DNA from: CAYYIS01 sp964470965
GTDB taxonomy: Bacteria; JAAXHH01; JABIQT01
NCBI GenBank assembly: GCA_964470965.1
Contig: CAYYIS010000001.1
Span: forward strand, 1-64,000
Reading direction: 5' to 3'
DNA: 64,000 nt
Below are positions 56,547 through 64,000 of the stretch, piece by piece. Numbering within the stretch: position 1 is the stretch's first letter; each line of letters opens with the position of its first letter. The notes beneath the pieces are model-generated. The model saw nothing but the letters and a program-made list of their open reading frames with translations, had not been told where the DNA came from and searched no databases. The position numbers and the translations under genes are program-made.

Positions 56547-56668
56547 TGTTTTGAGATCTCTTGTTTGTATGTTTCAGATTGCCACAACCACTGCCTGCAT
56601 GTAAACTGACACGGGTACAAGGTTGCATTGCTTTTGTGATTCTTTAAAATCAATTATTGGGAGGTCCT

Positions 56669-58252
56669 ATGATAAGGTGGATGAACTTACTGGTGCTCGT
56701 GTATGGAATCGCCACGGCAGCGCCGGCAATCGGACAGACGCTTGCGACGGAAGACGAGGTCCTAAAGAACATTTGGACCGAGGCGATGGAAAACTCACAG
56801 CTCGAGCAGCTGGCGCATGAGCTGTTGGATGTAATCGGTCCCCGCCTGGTGGGTACTCCTCAGGCGAACAAGGCCCATGACTGGGCAAAGGAAAAATACG
56901 AAGGCTGGGGTATAGCGGCACAGAACGAAGTATGGGGCAAATGGCGGGGATGGGAACGCGGTGTGACCCACATTGATCTGATCGAACCCCGGGTCAGGAC
57001 GCTCGAAGGCACCATGCTGGCGTGGAGCCCCGGCACCGGGCCGCGAGGCGTAACGGCCGGATTGATCATCCTGGCGGACGTGGATTCCGTCGCCTTCCAG
57101 GCATGGCTGCCGCAGGTGAACGGCAAATTCGTCATGATGTCCGTGCCTCCCGTGACGGGCCGCACGGATGCCAACTGGGAGCAGTACGCGCTGCCGCCCT
57201 CTTTCGAACGGATGAAAGCAACCCGCGACAGTCTTCGAAAGAACTGGAACGACCGGATTCGGCGTTACGGCTACAACACGCGCACCCTTCCCGTAGCACT
57301 GGAAGAAGCCGGTGCAGTCGGCGTGATCACAAATCGGTGGACGGCAGGCTGGGGCGTGGACAGGATCTTCTCATCGTACACAAAGAACATTCCGACCGTG
57401 AACATCAGCGTTGAAGACTACGGTCTACTGTACCGCCTCGTGCAGTTCGACGACAATCCGGTCCTCAAGATCGTAACCACGGCACGCGAAGCCGGTGAGG
57501 TTCCCACGTACAATACCATCGCCAGACTGGAGGGTACCGACAAGGCAGACGAATATGTGATGCTCTCCGCACATTTCGATTCCTGGGACGGCGCATCCGG
57601 CGCCACCGACAATGGCACGGGCACACTGGTCATGATGGAAGCGATGCGAATCCTCAAGTCCGTGTATCCCAGCCCGAAACGAACGGTCCTGGTAGGACAC
57701 TGGGGCAGCGAAGAACAGGGGCTGAATGGCTCCCGGGCCTTCGTCAAGGATCATCCCGAAATTGTAGAAAAGCTTCAGGCGCTGTTCAATCAGGACAACG
57801 GCACCGGTCGGGTCGTGCGCATGTCCGGTTCCGGGTTTATACACGCAGGTGAATTTCTGGGCCGCTGGCTGTCGCAGGTCCCACAGGAAGTTGCCAGCCA
57901 CATCAAACTGACGGTTCCAGGTATGCCGGCCGGCGGAGGATCGGATCATGCCTCGTTCGTGGCCGCCGGTGCACCCGGGTTCGGGATCGGCTCCCTGAGC
58001 TGGGACTATTTCCGCTACACTTGGCACACCAACCGGGACTCATACGACAAGGTTGTGTTCGATGATCTGAAGAACAACGTGATTCTGGCCGCATCCCTCA
58101 TTTACCTGGCGTCCGAAGATCCAAAATTTTTCCCGCGTGAAAAACGGGTACTGCCTATCAATCAGGAAACCGGTGAACGCCGTGAATGGCCGACACCGAA
58201 AGATCCCGAACGTGCCGGTCGAATCGAGAAGGAAGGCGATCCGAACGACTGA
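56669..58252 (+). CDS. secreted M28-family metallopeptidase
   Basis: ATG 56669 follows GGGAGG by 4 bases and gives 527 residues with a signal peptide ending near AIGQTLA. A protease-associated-like insert precedes the M28 core. Zinc ligands are visible as SAHFDSWDGASGATDNGTG (His and Asp), GHWGSEEQGLNGS (Glu pair), FNQDNGTGR (Asp) and GGGSDHASF (His), an intact two-zinc aminopeptidase site. It would release amino acids from peptides outside the cytoplasm. It stands alone between the glycan operon and a converging ceramidase-like gene. Confidence 0.95.
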   Translation: MIRWMNLLVLVYGIATAAPAIGQTLATEDEVLKNIWTEAMENSQLEQLAHELLDVIGPRLVGTPQANKAHDWAKEKYEGWGIAAQNEVWGKWRGWERGVTHIDLIEPRVRTLEGTMLAWSPGTGPRGVTAGLIILADVDSVAFQAWLPQVNGKFVMMSVPPVTGRTDANWEQYALPPSFERMKATRDSLRKNWNDRIRRYGYNTRTLPVALEEAGAVGVITNRWTAGWGVDRIFSSYTKNIPTVNISVEDYGLLYRLVQFDDNPVLKIVTTAREAGEVPTYNTIARLEGTDKADEYVMLSAHFDSWDGASGATDNGTGTLVMMEAMRILKSVYPSPKRTVLVGHWGSEEQGLNGSRAFVKDHPEIVEKLQALFNQDNGTGRVVRMSGSGFIHAGEFLGRWLSQVPQEVASHIKLTVPGMPAGGGSDHASFVAAGAPGFGIGSLSWDYFRYTWHTNRDSYDKVVFDDLKNNVILAASLIYLASEDPKFFPREKRVLPINQETGERREWPTPKDPERAGRIEKEGDPND

Positions 58253-58566
58253 CGGCTTGAGATGTGATGTGAGCAGGCCGTGCATCCGGCTGGCCAGTTT
58301 TATGCCTTCCCGTGTGCGCAGTCTATCCTCCCAACAACCTTGGTCAAGCTCCTTTGACCGCGGATATCGGCATCATGCCGTTTCCGGTTTTCTTCGTAAA
58401 TGATGCTTTAGCGTGGCATTGTTGACATGGTCTCCGGCATAAGAACACCAGGGGCAAGCCACTTCCCCGGTTTTACCTGCTTCCGACAGCTGTCGGGTCC
58501 CCGCACTTGAATATGGTCTGTCTTAATCAGTTGCCGCATTGAGAATTTTGGCCTTTCAATGCCATA
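58253..58566. other. Intergenic region between convergent genes
   Basis: No gene, clear terminator or repeat was recognised in this stretch between the M28 peptidase and the ceramidase-like gene, which converge here. Confidence 0.5.
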
Positions 58567-59865
58567 TTACTCTCGCTCTTTTATCCGATGCAACAGCCCC
58601 TGTATGTGTCCGCAGAACACGTCTCCGGCATCTTTCTCGAACTCCAGATGCCGGCACAGTCTGGGGGCGGCAACCGCCGCATACCAGCCGAATCCTTCAT
58701 GAGAAAAATCCTGTGGGCGGGCCAGGTATCCTACCGCTTCGTTTGCGTAGCCGACCAAGATTGTATGAGGATACGGGGAAGCAGCCTTAATGGCGTTGCC
58801 GAATTCCAGGAAAAGCTCCAACGGGTGGGCAACCAGAACCGCGTCGTTGATCCTAAGATATGCCACCTGGAATTCGAGACGTTGTGGATGCGGTCGCTTG
58901 AGCATTTCCAGGCGAACTTTACGCCAATCACGTTCGTAGAGCAGGTTTCTGTATTCTATCGTATCCCGGTTCCCGCCATAGTCCTTGATGGTTTGTTCAC
59001 AGTCCGTAAGTTCCTGCTCGATCGGTTCTCGCTCCGGAACCTGCGTGGGGAGCGACATCATGTATTTATCGCCGGCCAGGGTCGCGTCCGGTGAGGTTTC
59101 AATACCCTCCAGGCAGGGCAGGACGCTGTCTTTCAGTAGCGTGCCGTTTGCCTTCATGGTCTCAAGACCGTCCCCGAAGCCGCGGCAGTTCAGGTTGCCG
59201 CAACTGCCTTGAAAGAACAGGATTTTCACCGTGTCGTTCATTTGTTTTTCCATCTTTGCGACGCCGTCACCTACATAGTCACCGCATACATGGGCACTGG
59301 CACCCAGTGACACCGGGTGGGCGCTGAAGTTGATGGCTGCTGCGCGTATCCTGCCCTCCATGTCATCGATTCTGATGAGCACCGCTTCCTCGTCAACGGT
59401 GCCACCGTTATCTACTCGGTTAACCGACAGGTGCGGAATTGGTGCCCGGCCAAACCCTATACGGCCCGGGGCAAGGTTCCCAACAGCCTGACTGATTGCG
59501 TCCGCAAACAGGGCGGGCAGCGTCTGTGTGTAGGTTTCGTCCCATTCCCCCCAGGCGACGGTTCGCATGGTGGCTGGTCCGGAATGGGTATGCGTGTTCG
59601 TAATGACTACTTTTGAAGGATCCAGTCCATGACGCTTCCTCACGAGCCGTAGGGTCGCATCTACCAGAGCCCGGTCCACCCAAATCAGATCGTTAGAAAG
59701 CCATACATATGTCTCCGTACCGTCCGACAGTGCCAGGGCGGTACAGTAAAGATCCTGAACGATCTTCTCCCCCTTACGCTCCCGATAAGGCCCGTAACCG
59801 CAGAGCTCGATCCCGAGCGGCGGGGTAATGACGGTTCGGCCGGTGCCGAACTGGAGTTGTGGCAT
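58567..59865 (-). CDS. neutral/alkaline ceramidase-like hydrolase
   Basis: ATG 59865 lies 7 bases behind AAAGGA and gives 432 residues; a start at 59889 is possible. It has the opening of the neutral ceramidase N-terminal domain: FGTGRTVITPPLGIELCGY, ALALSDGTETYVWLSNDL, VVITNTHTHSGPATM with zinc histidines, and NFSAHPVSLGASAHVCGDYVG. The C-terminal immunoglobulin-like part of true ceramidases is not obvious. No signal peptide is seen, so the substrate may be another amide. Related genes are common in organisms rich in Gfo/Idh/MocA oxidoreductases, one of which starts upstream. Confidence 0.88.
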   Translation of the reverse strand: MPQLQFGTGRTVITPPLGIELCGYGPYRERKGEKIVQDLYCTALALSDGTETYVWLSNDLIWVDRALVDATLRLVRKRHGLDPSKVVITNTHTHSGPATMRTVAWGEWDETYTQTLPALFADAISQAVGNLAPGRIGFGRAPIPHLSVNRVDNGGTVDEEAVLIRIDDMEGRIRAAAINFSAHPVSLGASAHVCGDYVGDGVAKMEKQMNDTVKILFFQGSCGNLNCRGFGDGLETMKANGTLLKDSVLPCLEGIETSPDATLAGDKYMMSLPTQVPEREPIEQELTDCEQTIKDYGGNRDTIEYRNLLYERDWRKVRLEMLKRPHPQRLEFQVAYLRINDAVLVAHPLELFLEFGNAIKAASPYPHTILVGYANEAVGYLARPQDFSHEGFGWYAAVAAPRLCRHLEFEKDAGDVFCGHIQGLLHRIKERE

Positions 59866-59989
59866 GGCGGGTTCCTTTGATGGACTCATTGACGGGAAAC
59901 GAGGGTGGTGATGAATATCGGCTATGGTCAGGACGAAGACTGGTTTTATCCAATTCTATATTCAATATTTCCATGGTTCAACGAACCAT

Positions 59990-61012
59990 TCACCCGATCT
60001 CCACAGTCTTGCCGGTCTGTACTGATTCTGACTCTTTCAAGCATATTGAGAGGGAATCCCTGGCTGATTTACCGGAGAGGATTTCCGGCTCTAAACCCTG
60101 GTTTATGCACTCGACTGCATAGGAGATTTCAGCAGTGAAGGCTTCCGGGTAATTGATTGCGGGTGTTTCTTTACCGTCCGGGGTATAGAGAGTGACCGGA
60201 TGGCCGGAGAGGGAGTTAAACCAGAGTGTGCCTTCTTCGAAATAAGCGTCGTAGCCGTGCTCGAACATCAGGCCGGCCGTACCGATAGAGCCGCTCTGAG
60301 CGGTGACGGTGAAATCCTTTCCGTCGTAGCCGTACTGGGTAGACAGGTAGAGTACATAACCATTCGGGCTGACCATGCCGGAGGAATGGACCCGGTCGGG
60401 AATACCGAGCAGGTACTGCACAAAATCTGTGTCGTGGATATGCAAGTCGATACCGGCAGCGCCGGTTTCTTCGTATTTCGTAAACCATTCAGCACTGCCC
60501 CAGAGCGGTTTGGAGATTACACGCTTCATGTGCAGTCCAAGAAAACGGCCGTAACGTTCATCATCCACCGCATCCTTGAGAAACGCGAATTCTGGGAAAT
60601 AACGCAGCACCTGCCCGACCATGAACTGTCTTCCGGCCGCCTTGGCTGCGGCGACCATCTCGTCCGCCTCCTCAAGGTTCAGCGCGATAGGCTTCTCCAG
60701 TAGTACGTGTTTTCCGGCCGCCAGAGCTTTCATGGTGACGTCGTAATGCATTCCGGTGGGCAGGCAGATGTCGATCAGGTCGACATCTGAATCATTGAGG
60801 ATATCGTCTATCTCCCGGTAGGTGCTGATGTCGGTGAGATCCTGCACGCCGCCTCCGGAGCCGAAGTTCCCCTTGATAGCCCGCCAGTCACCGCTGAGTT
60901 TCTTTTCATTCCGCGTACAGATGGCAGCCACTTTCGCATCAGGGATGTCCTGGATGGCGATGAAATGCGTCGTCCCCATGAAACCGATGCCGACAATGCC
61001 GATGTTCACCAT
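59990..61012 (-). CDS. Gfo/Idh/MocA-family oxidoreductase
   Basis: ATG 61012 follows GGAGGG and gives 340 residues. The nucleotide-binding motif VNIGIVGIGFMGTTHF (GxGxxG at 8-13), the signature EKPIALNLEEADEM and the substrate-domain segment IDLHIHDTDFVQYLLG, whose Asp-His pair aligns with catalytic residues, are intact. Such enzymes oxidise or epimerise sugars and inositols with NAD(P). It precedes the ceramidase-like gene by 124 bases on the same strand and may share its transcript. Confidence 0.95.
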   Translation of the reverse strand: MVNIGIVGIGFMGTTHFIAIQDIPDAKVAAICTRNEKKLSGDWRAIKGNFGSGGGVQDLTDISTYREIDDILNDSDVDLIDICLPTGMHYDVTMKALAAGKHVLLEKPIALNLEEADEMVAAAKAAGRQFMVGQVLRYFPEFAFLKDAVDDERYGRFLGLHMKRVISKPLWGSAEWFTKYEETGAAGIDLHIHDTDFVQYLLGIPDRVHSSGMVSPNGYVLYLSTQYGYDGKDFTVTAQSGSIGTAGLMFEHGYDAYFEEGTLWFNSLSGHPVTLYTPDGKETPAINYPEAFTAEISYAVECINQGLEPEILSGKSARDSLSICLKESESVQTGKTVEIG

Positions 61013-61708
61013 GTTTTCCCTCCAATTAAATAGACTATTCCGTCCCAATTCACACAAAAACACCCTATACCATTTCAGGGCATTCTGATTTATCGCCCAG
61101 CTTGATAATATGCCGGGTTCGGTGATGTTCGTTTAGGCCCATAACCAGGTCGGGATCATGGGAGCTGCCGTCGGATTGGAGGTGGATTTGATTGGATGCC
61201 GAGGAGGTTAAGTTTCTCTGCTTGGCAACCTGGACGCATCTTCCCGCGGTATCGAAACTTTCACAAGTCACGGTTATATCCCGTGCTTTGATATTCCGGG
61301 AGGATACAGGAAATAAGGTGCTGAACTCTTAAAATCTCGGCGGCCATCGGCTTCATAGTTGTGATTCACATGCCCGGCCGCATCATGTTGATCCGAAAAG
61401 CCCGTTGCAATTAATTACCGGTCGAAATACCCCTGCAGGAACATGTGCAAATCTCCACGCGCGCCGGGCCCTCCCATGGTCTTCCGTTCACGCTTTCGCT
61501 GCGTTGATTCATGCGGATACTGCAAGCATAATCCGAAACAGCATAACCGCGGTATGTCCTCATTTTTCTGACAGTTCGGGACAGACAAGAAACGATAGCA
61601 AACTATACGCCCGATAAGCTGGTGTCAAGGTGGATTTCCCGGTTCGAACCTCACTCTGTAAGACCTCGCAGGACACCAGGACAAAGGATAAATCAATCCG
61701 CAACAGAC
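61013..61708. other. Intergenic region between divergent genes
   Basis: The region between the oxidoreductase and the cysS leader has no supported gene. A GGTTCGAACC word near 61640 resembles a tRNA T-loop but its flanks do not pair. Confidence 0.5.
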
Positions 61709-61737
61709 TTGACAGTAGATCCGGTATCTTCTATATT
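61709..61737 (+). promoter_or_regulatory. strong sigma-70 type promoter of the cysS leader
   Basis: TTGACA (61709-61714) and TATATT (61732-61737) are separated by exactly 17 bases. This is the best housekeeping promoter I see in the window. Transcription should begin near 61744, about 290 bases before cysS. Confidence 0.65.
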
Positions 61738-61793
61738 TAGAGTCTGTTTGTTCAGGTGGAAAAAGTTTGATATCATTAATGAAGGAGCATGCC

Positions 61794-61949
61794 ATGATAC
61801 CAAACGGAATGAACCAATGTATGCCATTCGGTCACCGGTTGGCTCAGAGATGTCAGAAGGATGGTTATATTCACTTATACCGTGACGTTCTGCGTGTGGG
61901 TCTTGCGTTGGTACCGTGTCGGAATTTGCGTAGGCCAAGGGAAAAATAG
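61794..61949 (+). CDS. possible small leader ORF
   Basis: ATG 61794 has a GGAG ribosome site 8 bases upstream and encodes 51 residues with three cysteines (positions 9, 20 and 42) and a basic tail RNLRRPREK. It lies wholly between the promoter at 61709 and the terminator at 61965. I do not recognise it. It may be a leader peptide for cysS attenuation or simply an open frame in a leader RNA. Confidence 0.3.
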   Translation: MIPNGMNQCMPFGHRLAQRCQKDGYIHLYRDVLRVGLALVPCRNLRRPREK

Positions 61950-61964
61950 ATATTACCTGATGAT

Positions 61965-61998
61965 CCGCCCTGAGGCGCCTACCTCGGGGCGGTTTTTT
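61965..61998 (+). terminator. intrinsic terminator in the cysS leader
   Basis: CCGCCCTGAGG (61965-61975) pairs with CCTCGGGGCGG (61982-61992), eleven pairs including one G-T wobble, around a six-base loop, and is followed by six T (61993-61998). It lies upstream of cysS rather than after a large gene, so it should either end a small RNA or act as an attenuator. Confidence 0.8.
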
Positions 61999-61999
61999 C

Positions 62000-62021
62000 A
62001 GGAGCGGCCGGCGCCGTTCCT
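62000..62021 (+). promoter_or_regulatory. second stem-loop just before the cysS ribosome site
   Basis: AGGAGCGGC (62000-62008) pairs with GCCGTTCCT (62013-62021) around loop CGGC. It begins two bases after the terminator's T tract and ends just before GGGAG (62023-62027), the cysS ribosome site, so it could influence translation. Confidence 0.45.
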
Positions 62022-62033
62022 CGGGAGATTTGC

Positions 62034-63446
62034 ATGTTACGGTTGTTCAATACTCTGACCCGGTCCAAAGAAGAATTCAAACCTATTCGCGACGATCATG
62101 TGGGGTTGTACAGTTGCGGTCCGACGGTATACAACCATGCGCACATAGGGAATCTGAGTACTTTTGTCGGGGTGGATCTCTTCAAGCGGTACCTGCAATA
62201 CCGCGGGTATAAGGTGCATCACGTTATGAATCTGACGGATGTTGACGACAAGACCATTCGTGCCTCCCGCCAGGAGGGTGTCCCTCTGGGAGAATTAACG
62301 AAACGTTACACGGACGGTTTCATGTCGGATCTGGAACGATTGAATATTCGCCATGCGGACAGGTACACAGCGGCCACCGAGCATATCGAAGAGATGATCG
62401 AGTTGATCGAGACGCTTGTGGAGAAAGGGTTCGCCTACGAAAGTAATGGGTCCCTCTACTATAAGATCGCTGCGTTCGAGGATTACGGCAAGCTGGCCCG
62501 GCTCGATGTATTTGGAATGCAGGACGACGTTCGGGTGGATAATGACGAATATGCCAAGGAAACGGCAAGGGATTTCGCACTCTGGAAGGCGTGGACCGAA
62601 GAGGATGGGGATGTTTTCTGGGAGTCCCCCTGGGGCAATGGACGTCCCGGCTGGCATGTGGAATGCTCCGCAATGTCCATGAAATATCTGGGCGAAACGT
62701 TCGACGTGCACACCGGTGCGGTGGATCTGATTTTTCCGCACCACCAGAACGAAATCGCCCAGAGTGAGGCGGCGACCGGCAAGCGGTTCGTCAACTATTG
62801 GCTGCATCGGGAGTTCCTTAACGTCGGCGGTTCGAAGATGGCCAAAAGCACTGGTAATATCTCCACGCTATCCGAGATCGGGAAGACACCGGCAGATATC
62901 AAGGCGTTCCGCTATCTTGTGGTTGCCACCCACTACCGTACCGGGTTGAATTTTACGGAGGCAGTCCTCGATGCTGCGAAAAACACCTTGAGGCACCTGG
63001 TTAATGTTCTGGATCGTCTTCAGGCAGTCGATGGAACGGAACATTCCGTATCGGTCGCCGAATCCATCGAGCGGACCCGTATACAGTTCATCGCACACAT
63101 GGATGATGATTTAAACGCCGCCCGAGCGGTTGCCGACATGTTTGAGCTGGTTCACGAGGCCGAGGACTGGTTGATGGAGGAGGCACTAAACCAGGAGACC
63201 GCGAAGGCGTTATATGATTTCTTTCAAGAGCTCAATCAGGTGCTAGGGATTTTCTACACCCTGCCCGAAGAAGATGGCCAAGCTGCCCTGCCCGATGAAA
63301 CAATGGAACTGATCAGGCAGCGTGAGGAAGCACGCCGCAACCGAGACTGGAACTCTGCAGATCAATTGCGTGACGAGCTGCTCGAGCAAGGCGTTGTTGT
63401 CAAGGACACTCCGAACGGTACGGAGTGGGAACTGGCAAACACGTGA
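62034..63446 (+). CDS. cysS: cysteine--tRNA ligase
   Basis: This essential class I synthetase charges tRNA-Cys with cysteine. The 470-residue product has Cys28 in YSCGPTVYNHAHIGN (zinc ligand plus the HIGH-type motif HAHIGN, 35-40), WHVECSAMS and HHQNEIAQSEA (further zinc ligands), and the KMSKS-type motif KMAKS (268-272). Helical domains follow, ending TEWELANT. The length is normal. A strong promoter, an intrinsic terminator and a second hairpin lie in the 290-base leader, which suggests attenuation. Confidence 0.98.
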   Translation: MLRLFNTLTRSKEEFKPIRDDHVGLYSCGPTVYNHAHIGNLSTFVGVDLFKRYLQYRGYKVHHVMNLTDVDDKTIRASRQEGVPLGELTKRYTDGFMSDLERLNIRHADRYTAATEHIEEMIELIETLVEKGFAYESNGSLYYKIAAFEDYGKLARLDVFGMQDDVRVDNDEYAKETARDFALWKAWTEEDGDVFWESPWGNGRPGWHVECSAMSMKYLGETFDVHTGAVDLIFPHHQNEIAQSEAATGKRFVNYWLHREFLNVGGSKMAKSTGNISTLSEIGKTPADIKAFRYLVVATHYRTGLNFTEAVLDAAKNTLRHLVNVLDRLQAVDGTEHSVSVAESIERTRIQFIAHMDDDLNAARAVADMFELVHEAEDWLMEEALNQETAKALYDFFQELNQVLGIFYTLPEEDGQAALPDETMELIRQREEARRNRDWNSADQLRDELLEQGVVVKDTPNGTEWELANT

Positions 63447-63728
63447 CCACAGTGGAGCAGACTCTCCGTCCAAGACAGTACTTTCGAGTGCTTGCCTTGG
63501 TGGGCAAAAAAAACCGCAAGGTTTCAGGTTTGCACATGTCTAATAGGTCACTGAAACAGTTCAGTAGACTATCATGCTTTATCAACTCATCATGAAATGT
63601 TTTATTTTGTGAATGAGCGGTTCAGGCTGTTTGTGTGTGGTATCATAGTGGAATTTCAGACATTTCGCTTATTTTTTTAGGCACGGCAGCACTGAGCTGC
63701 TAAATGAGACATCGACACAGGAGGTTGA

Positions 63729-64000
63729 CATGTCTTTCGATGTGACCGAGACTTTGCAGAATGGAGTATCCCGCCGTGCGTTCATGAAGGGCGCGCTCCT
63801 CAGCGGTGCGGCACTTACCTTTGCGGACAAAATGGTCCTCGCGCAGGAGATGGCGACCGGACGTATTACCTCGAAAGACATACGCGGTATCGGTGTGGAA
63901 CCCGGTCTCGTACGTATGGCACTCAACGAAAACCCGATCGGCCCGTCCCGCTATGCCCTGCAGGCCATCGCGGACAATATGTTCGACATTAACCGGTATG
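63729..64000 (+). CDS. Tat-exported HisC-like aminotransferase, truncated by the window end
   Basis: ATG 63729 follows a strong AGGAGGT site. The first 90 residues start with the twin-arginine signal SRRAFMKGALLSGAALTFAD ending near LAQ, then VRMALNENPIGPSRYALQAI. The LNENPxGPS motif opens fold-type I aminotransferases of the histidinol-phosphate aminotransferase type. Export by Tat fits a PLP enzyme folded before secretion, which is unusual for this normally cytoplasmic family. The rest lies beyond the window. Confidence 0.88.

Noticed and set aside
61630..61700. GGTTCGAACC resembling a tRNA T-arm
   Set aside because: The five bases on either side of the TTCGAAC loop do not pair, and no anticodon or acceptor stem can be built on either strand.
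61909..61916. T-box riboswitch core TGGTACCG before cysS
   Set aside because: The variable base does not match the tRNA-Cys discriminator, no Stem I motif was found, and it lies about 50 bases from the terminator instead of overlapping it. It is kept only as a note in the leader finding.
63483..63525. Terminator after cysS made of the A-run and short stems
   Set aside because: The stems are only 5 bp, and the homopolymer is A on the coding strand rather than T.
1..64000. CRISPR arrays, insertion sequences, integrases, rRNA
   Set aside because: I saw no regularly spaced repeats, no transposase or integrase signature and no rRNA sequence in the window.

Overview
The window looks like a chromosome segment from a Gram-negative, probably uncultured bacterium. 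It carries Sec, Tat and lipoprotein-type signals, paired TonB proteins, a Pst phosphate importer, and many sulfatase, ceramidase-like, Gfo/Idh/MocA, sugar-binding and beta-propeller genes. Together with a membrane protein resembling DUF6785 and a UGSC-type selenoprotein, this recalls Latescibacterota, Poribacteria or related planctomycete-like lineages. That placement is an inference from gene content, not from a marker tree. Coding density is modest: several 0.4-1.5 kb gaps hold no gene I can support. I found no tRNA, rRNA, CRISPR array or intact mobile element.

Region 1 (1-8.7 kb) is one compact plus-strand phosphate/polyphosphate operon: ppk1, a CYTH protein, a PhoU protein fused to a low-molecular-weight phosphatase/ArsC-like domain, pstS, pstC, pstA and two adjacent pstB genes. 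It is preceded by three 11-bp direct repeats of Pho-box type. Two features stand out. The two PstB ATPases have lost complementary motifs, so only a heterodimer would have one canonical ATP site. The ArsC-like domain on PhoU has lost both P-loop cysteines.

Region 2 (9-24.5 kb) is mixed metabolism: acyl-CoA dehydrogenase, a UPF0173-type metallo-hydrolase, an NHL-repeat protein, a malate/L-lactate dehydrogenase family enzyme, formate-THF ligase, two tonB-like genes, a threonine dehydratase-like enzyme, a ThDP enzyme, a sulfatase, a Tat-exported aldo/keto reductase and an Npt-like carrier.

Region 3 (24.9-29 kb) holds a dimethylglycine/sarcosine dehydrogenase-type flavoprotein, a conserved protein of unknown function, and a UGSC-family selenoprotein whose frame crosses an in-frame TGA at 28721. 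Region 4 (29.7-36.4 kb, minus strand) holds an NSS transporter, a CDF efflux protein and a D-threonine aldolase-like enzyme as one operon, then a PHP phosphoesterase and a TPR protein.

Region 5 (36.7-52.5 kb) holds a membrane-anchored DUF255 thioredoxin fused to a DsbD-alpha-like domain, a sugar epimerase, PhnW, a DegT aminotransferase paired with a cysteine hydrolase, a CBM9-like protein, a beta-propeller protein, a YigZ protein, an SLC13 transporter and a large polytopic protein. Region 6 (52.8-64 kb) holds a fusion of a DegT-like enzyme (His in place of the PLP lysine) to a glycosyltransferase-like domain, a GT-C type membrane protein, an M28 peptidase, a ceramidase-like protein, a Gfo/Idh/MocA oxidoreductase, cysS with a promoter-terminator leader, and the start of a Tat-exported HisC-like aminotransferase.
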